Shown one piece after another: positions 34,096 through 34,429 of a stretch of 34,429 nucleotides of DNA. The position numbers and the translations under genes were made by a program. The DNA comes from an uncultured Pirellulaceae bacterium (GTDB taxonomy: Bacteria; Planctomycetota; Planctomycetia; Pirellulales; Pirellulaceae), in NCBI GenBank assembly GCA_938083195.1, contig CALKCK010000058.1:1-34429 (forward strand), in the 5' to 3' direction. The notes beneath the pieces are model-generated. The model worked only from the letters and a program-made list of their open reading frames with translations, was not told the DNA's origin and made no database searches. The stretch's first letter is position 1. Each line of letters begins with the position of its first letter.

Positions 34096-34429
34096 ATGGC
34101 CGACCCATTTAAGCCACAATCTAGCCAACAGTTGATCCGCGAAGCCAAACTCGGCCTTTCGGTGGTCGCCCTACTGTTTGCGGCGCTCATCTACGTCGGA
34201 ACTGTGAGAATGACGGGGCAAACGCCAATCTTCCCGTTTAGCCAATCAGTTGGATTCGTGAGCACAGACGCTATGCTTCAGCCGCCCACAAAGACAGTGG
34301 CCATTTCTGAGACTGCTCAATTCCGCAAAAGCATACTGCCCCGCACAGACGAAGATGGCGAAACAAAGCCTGATCCTCAAAAATCTAGCCAAACTTTTAG
34401 CCCCCCACCTACTAGACCTCCGACTCAAC
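34096..34429 (+). CDS. Bitopic membrane protein in the ftsL position (5' part)
   Basis: From ATG 34096 the frame is open to the right edge (111 codons). It has a short cytoplasmic N-terminus (ADPFKPQSSQQLIREAKLG), one membrane helix (LSVVALLFAALIYVGTV) and then a Pro/Thr/Ser-rich extracytoplasmic stretch with acidic patches. Position directly after rsmH and the single-pass topology suggest an FtsL-like or other division-cluster protein, but the sequence has no visible coiled coil or leucine zipper. A peptidoglycan-binding or LysM-type C-terminus beyond the edge is possible. Confidence 0.7.
   Translation, partial: MADPFKPQSSQQLIREAKLGLSVVALLFAALIYVGTVRMTGQTPIFPFSQSVGFVSTDAMLQPPTKTVAISETAQFRKSILPRTDEDGETKPDPQKSSQTFSPPPTRPPTQ

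Noticed and set aside
1..34429. CRISPR arrays, insertion sequences, prophage, tRNA or rRNA genes
   Set aside because: No spaced direct repeats, transposase or integrase motifs, or cloverleaf/rRNA core sequences were recognised anywhere.

Overview
The window looks like a chromosomal segment of a planctomycete, most likely from the Pirellulaceae side of the phylum. This rests on its gene content: an Asn/Gly-rich DUF1598-like exported protein, a DUF3500 protein, DUF1570-like and other family-specific lipoproteins, an FHA-GAF-sigma54 regulator, a divergent RNase HII-like protein, and an rsmH gene with no visible mraZ before it. Base composition by eye is close to balanced, slightly A+T-rich. TTG and GTG starts are needed for several genes. 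There are no tRNA or rRNA genes, insertion sequences, phage genes or CRISPR arrays. This is ordinary chromosome, not an island.

Layout. 1-1418 (minus) is the body of a lipoprotein with a thioredoxin-like domain that has lost its cysteines. 1744-3960 (plus) pairs a lactate-racemase-like protein lacking the cofactor histidines with a YgfZ folate-binding protein. 4094-4882 (minus) is a PhzF isomerase. After a gene-poor, A+T-rich stretch, 5651-8455 is a short operon of a membrane acyltransferase, a FemAB/BioF2-like acyltransferase and a DUF4149-like membrane protein. 8515-11526 holds an exported C1 (bleomycin-hydrolase-like) peptidase and an exported PA-domain M28 peptidase. 11550-14214 (minus) holds mnmH and the DUF1598-like protein. 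14532-16610 is the sigma54 activator. 16663-17732 (minus) is a HExxH lipoprotein with a possible small upstream ORF. 18092-18799 is a lipoprotein.

19124-20137 is an acyl-CoA desaturase behind two inverted repeats. 20180-22605 (minus) holds an ALDH7-like dehydrogenase and a PhyH-type dioxygenase. 22694-24877 holds the RNase HII-like and DUF3500 proteins. 25410-27310 holds a BON-domain protein and a lipoprotein, each with a clear terminator. 27576-32847 is a possible lipid module: an RND/MMPL exporter, an alpha-oxoamine synthase and a GNAT acyltransferase five bases behind it. 33054 to the end is the start of a division/cell-wall (dcw) cluster: rsmH and a bitopic membrane protein in the ftsL position.

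The two most interesting signals are not the obvious genes. First, 25071-25298, just before the BON gene, folds on paper into a long rod of nested complementary segments with several G-U wobbles and a terminal T-run. It is a strong candidate for a structured non-coding RNA with 6S-RNA-like architecture. Second, the oxoamine synthase plus GNAT pair is a candidate ceramide/sphingolipid-type synthesis unit next to a lipid-exporter-like protein. Every functional statement comes from motif recognition by eye. No alignment or database search was run.
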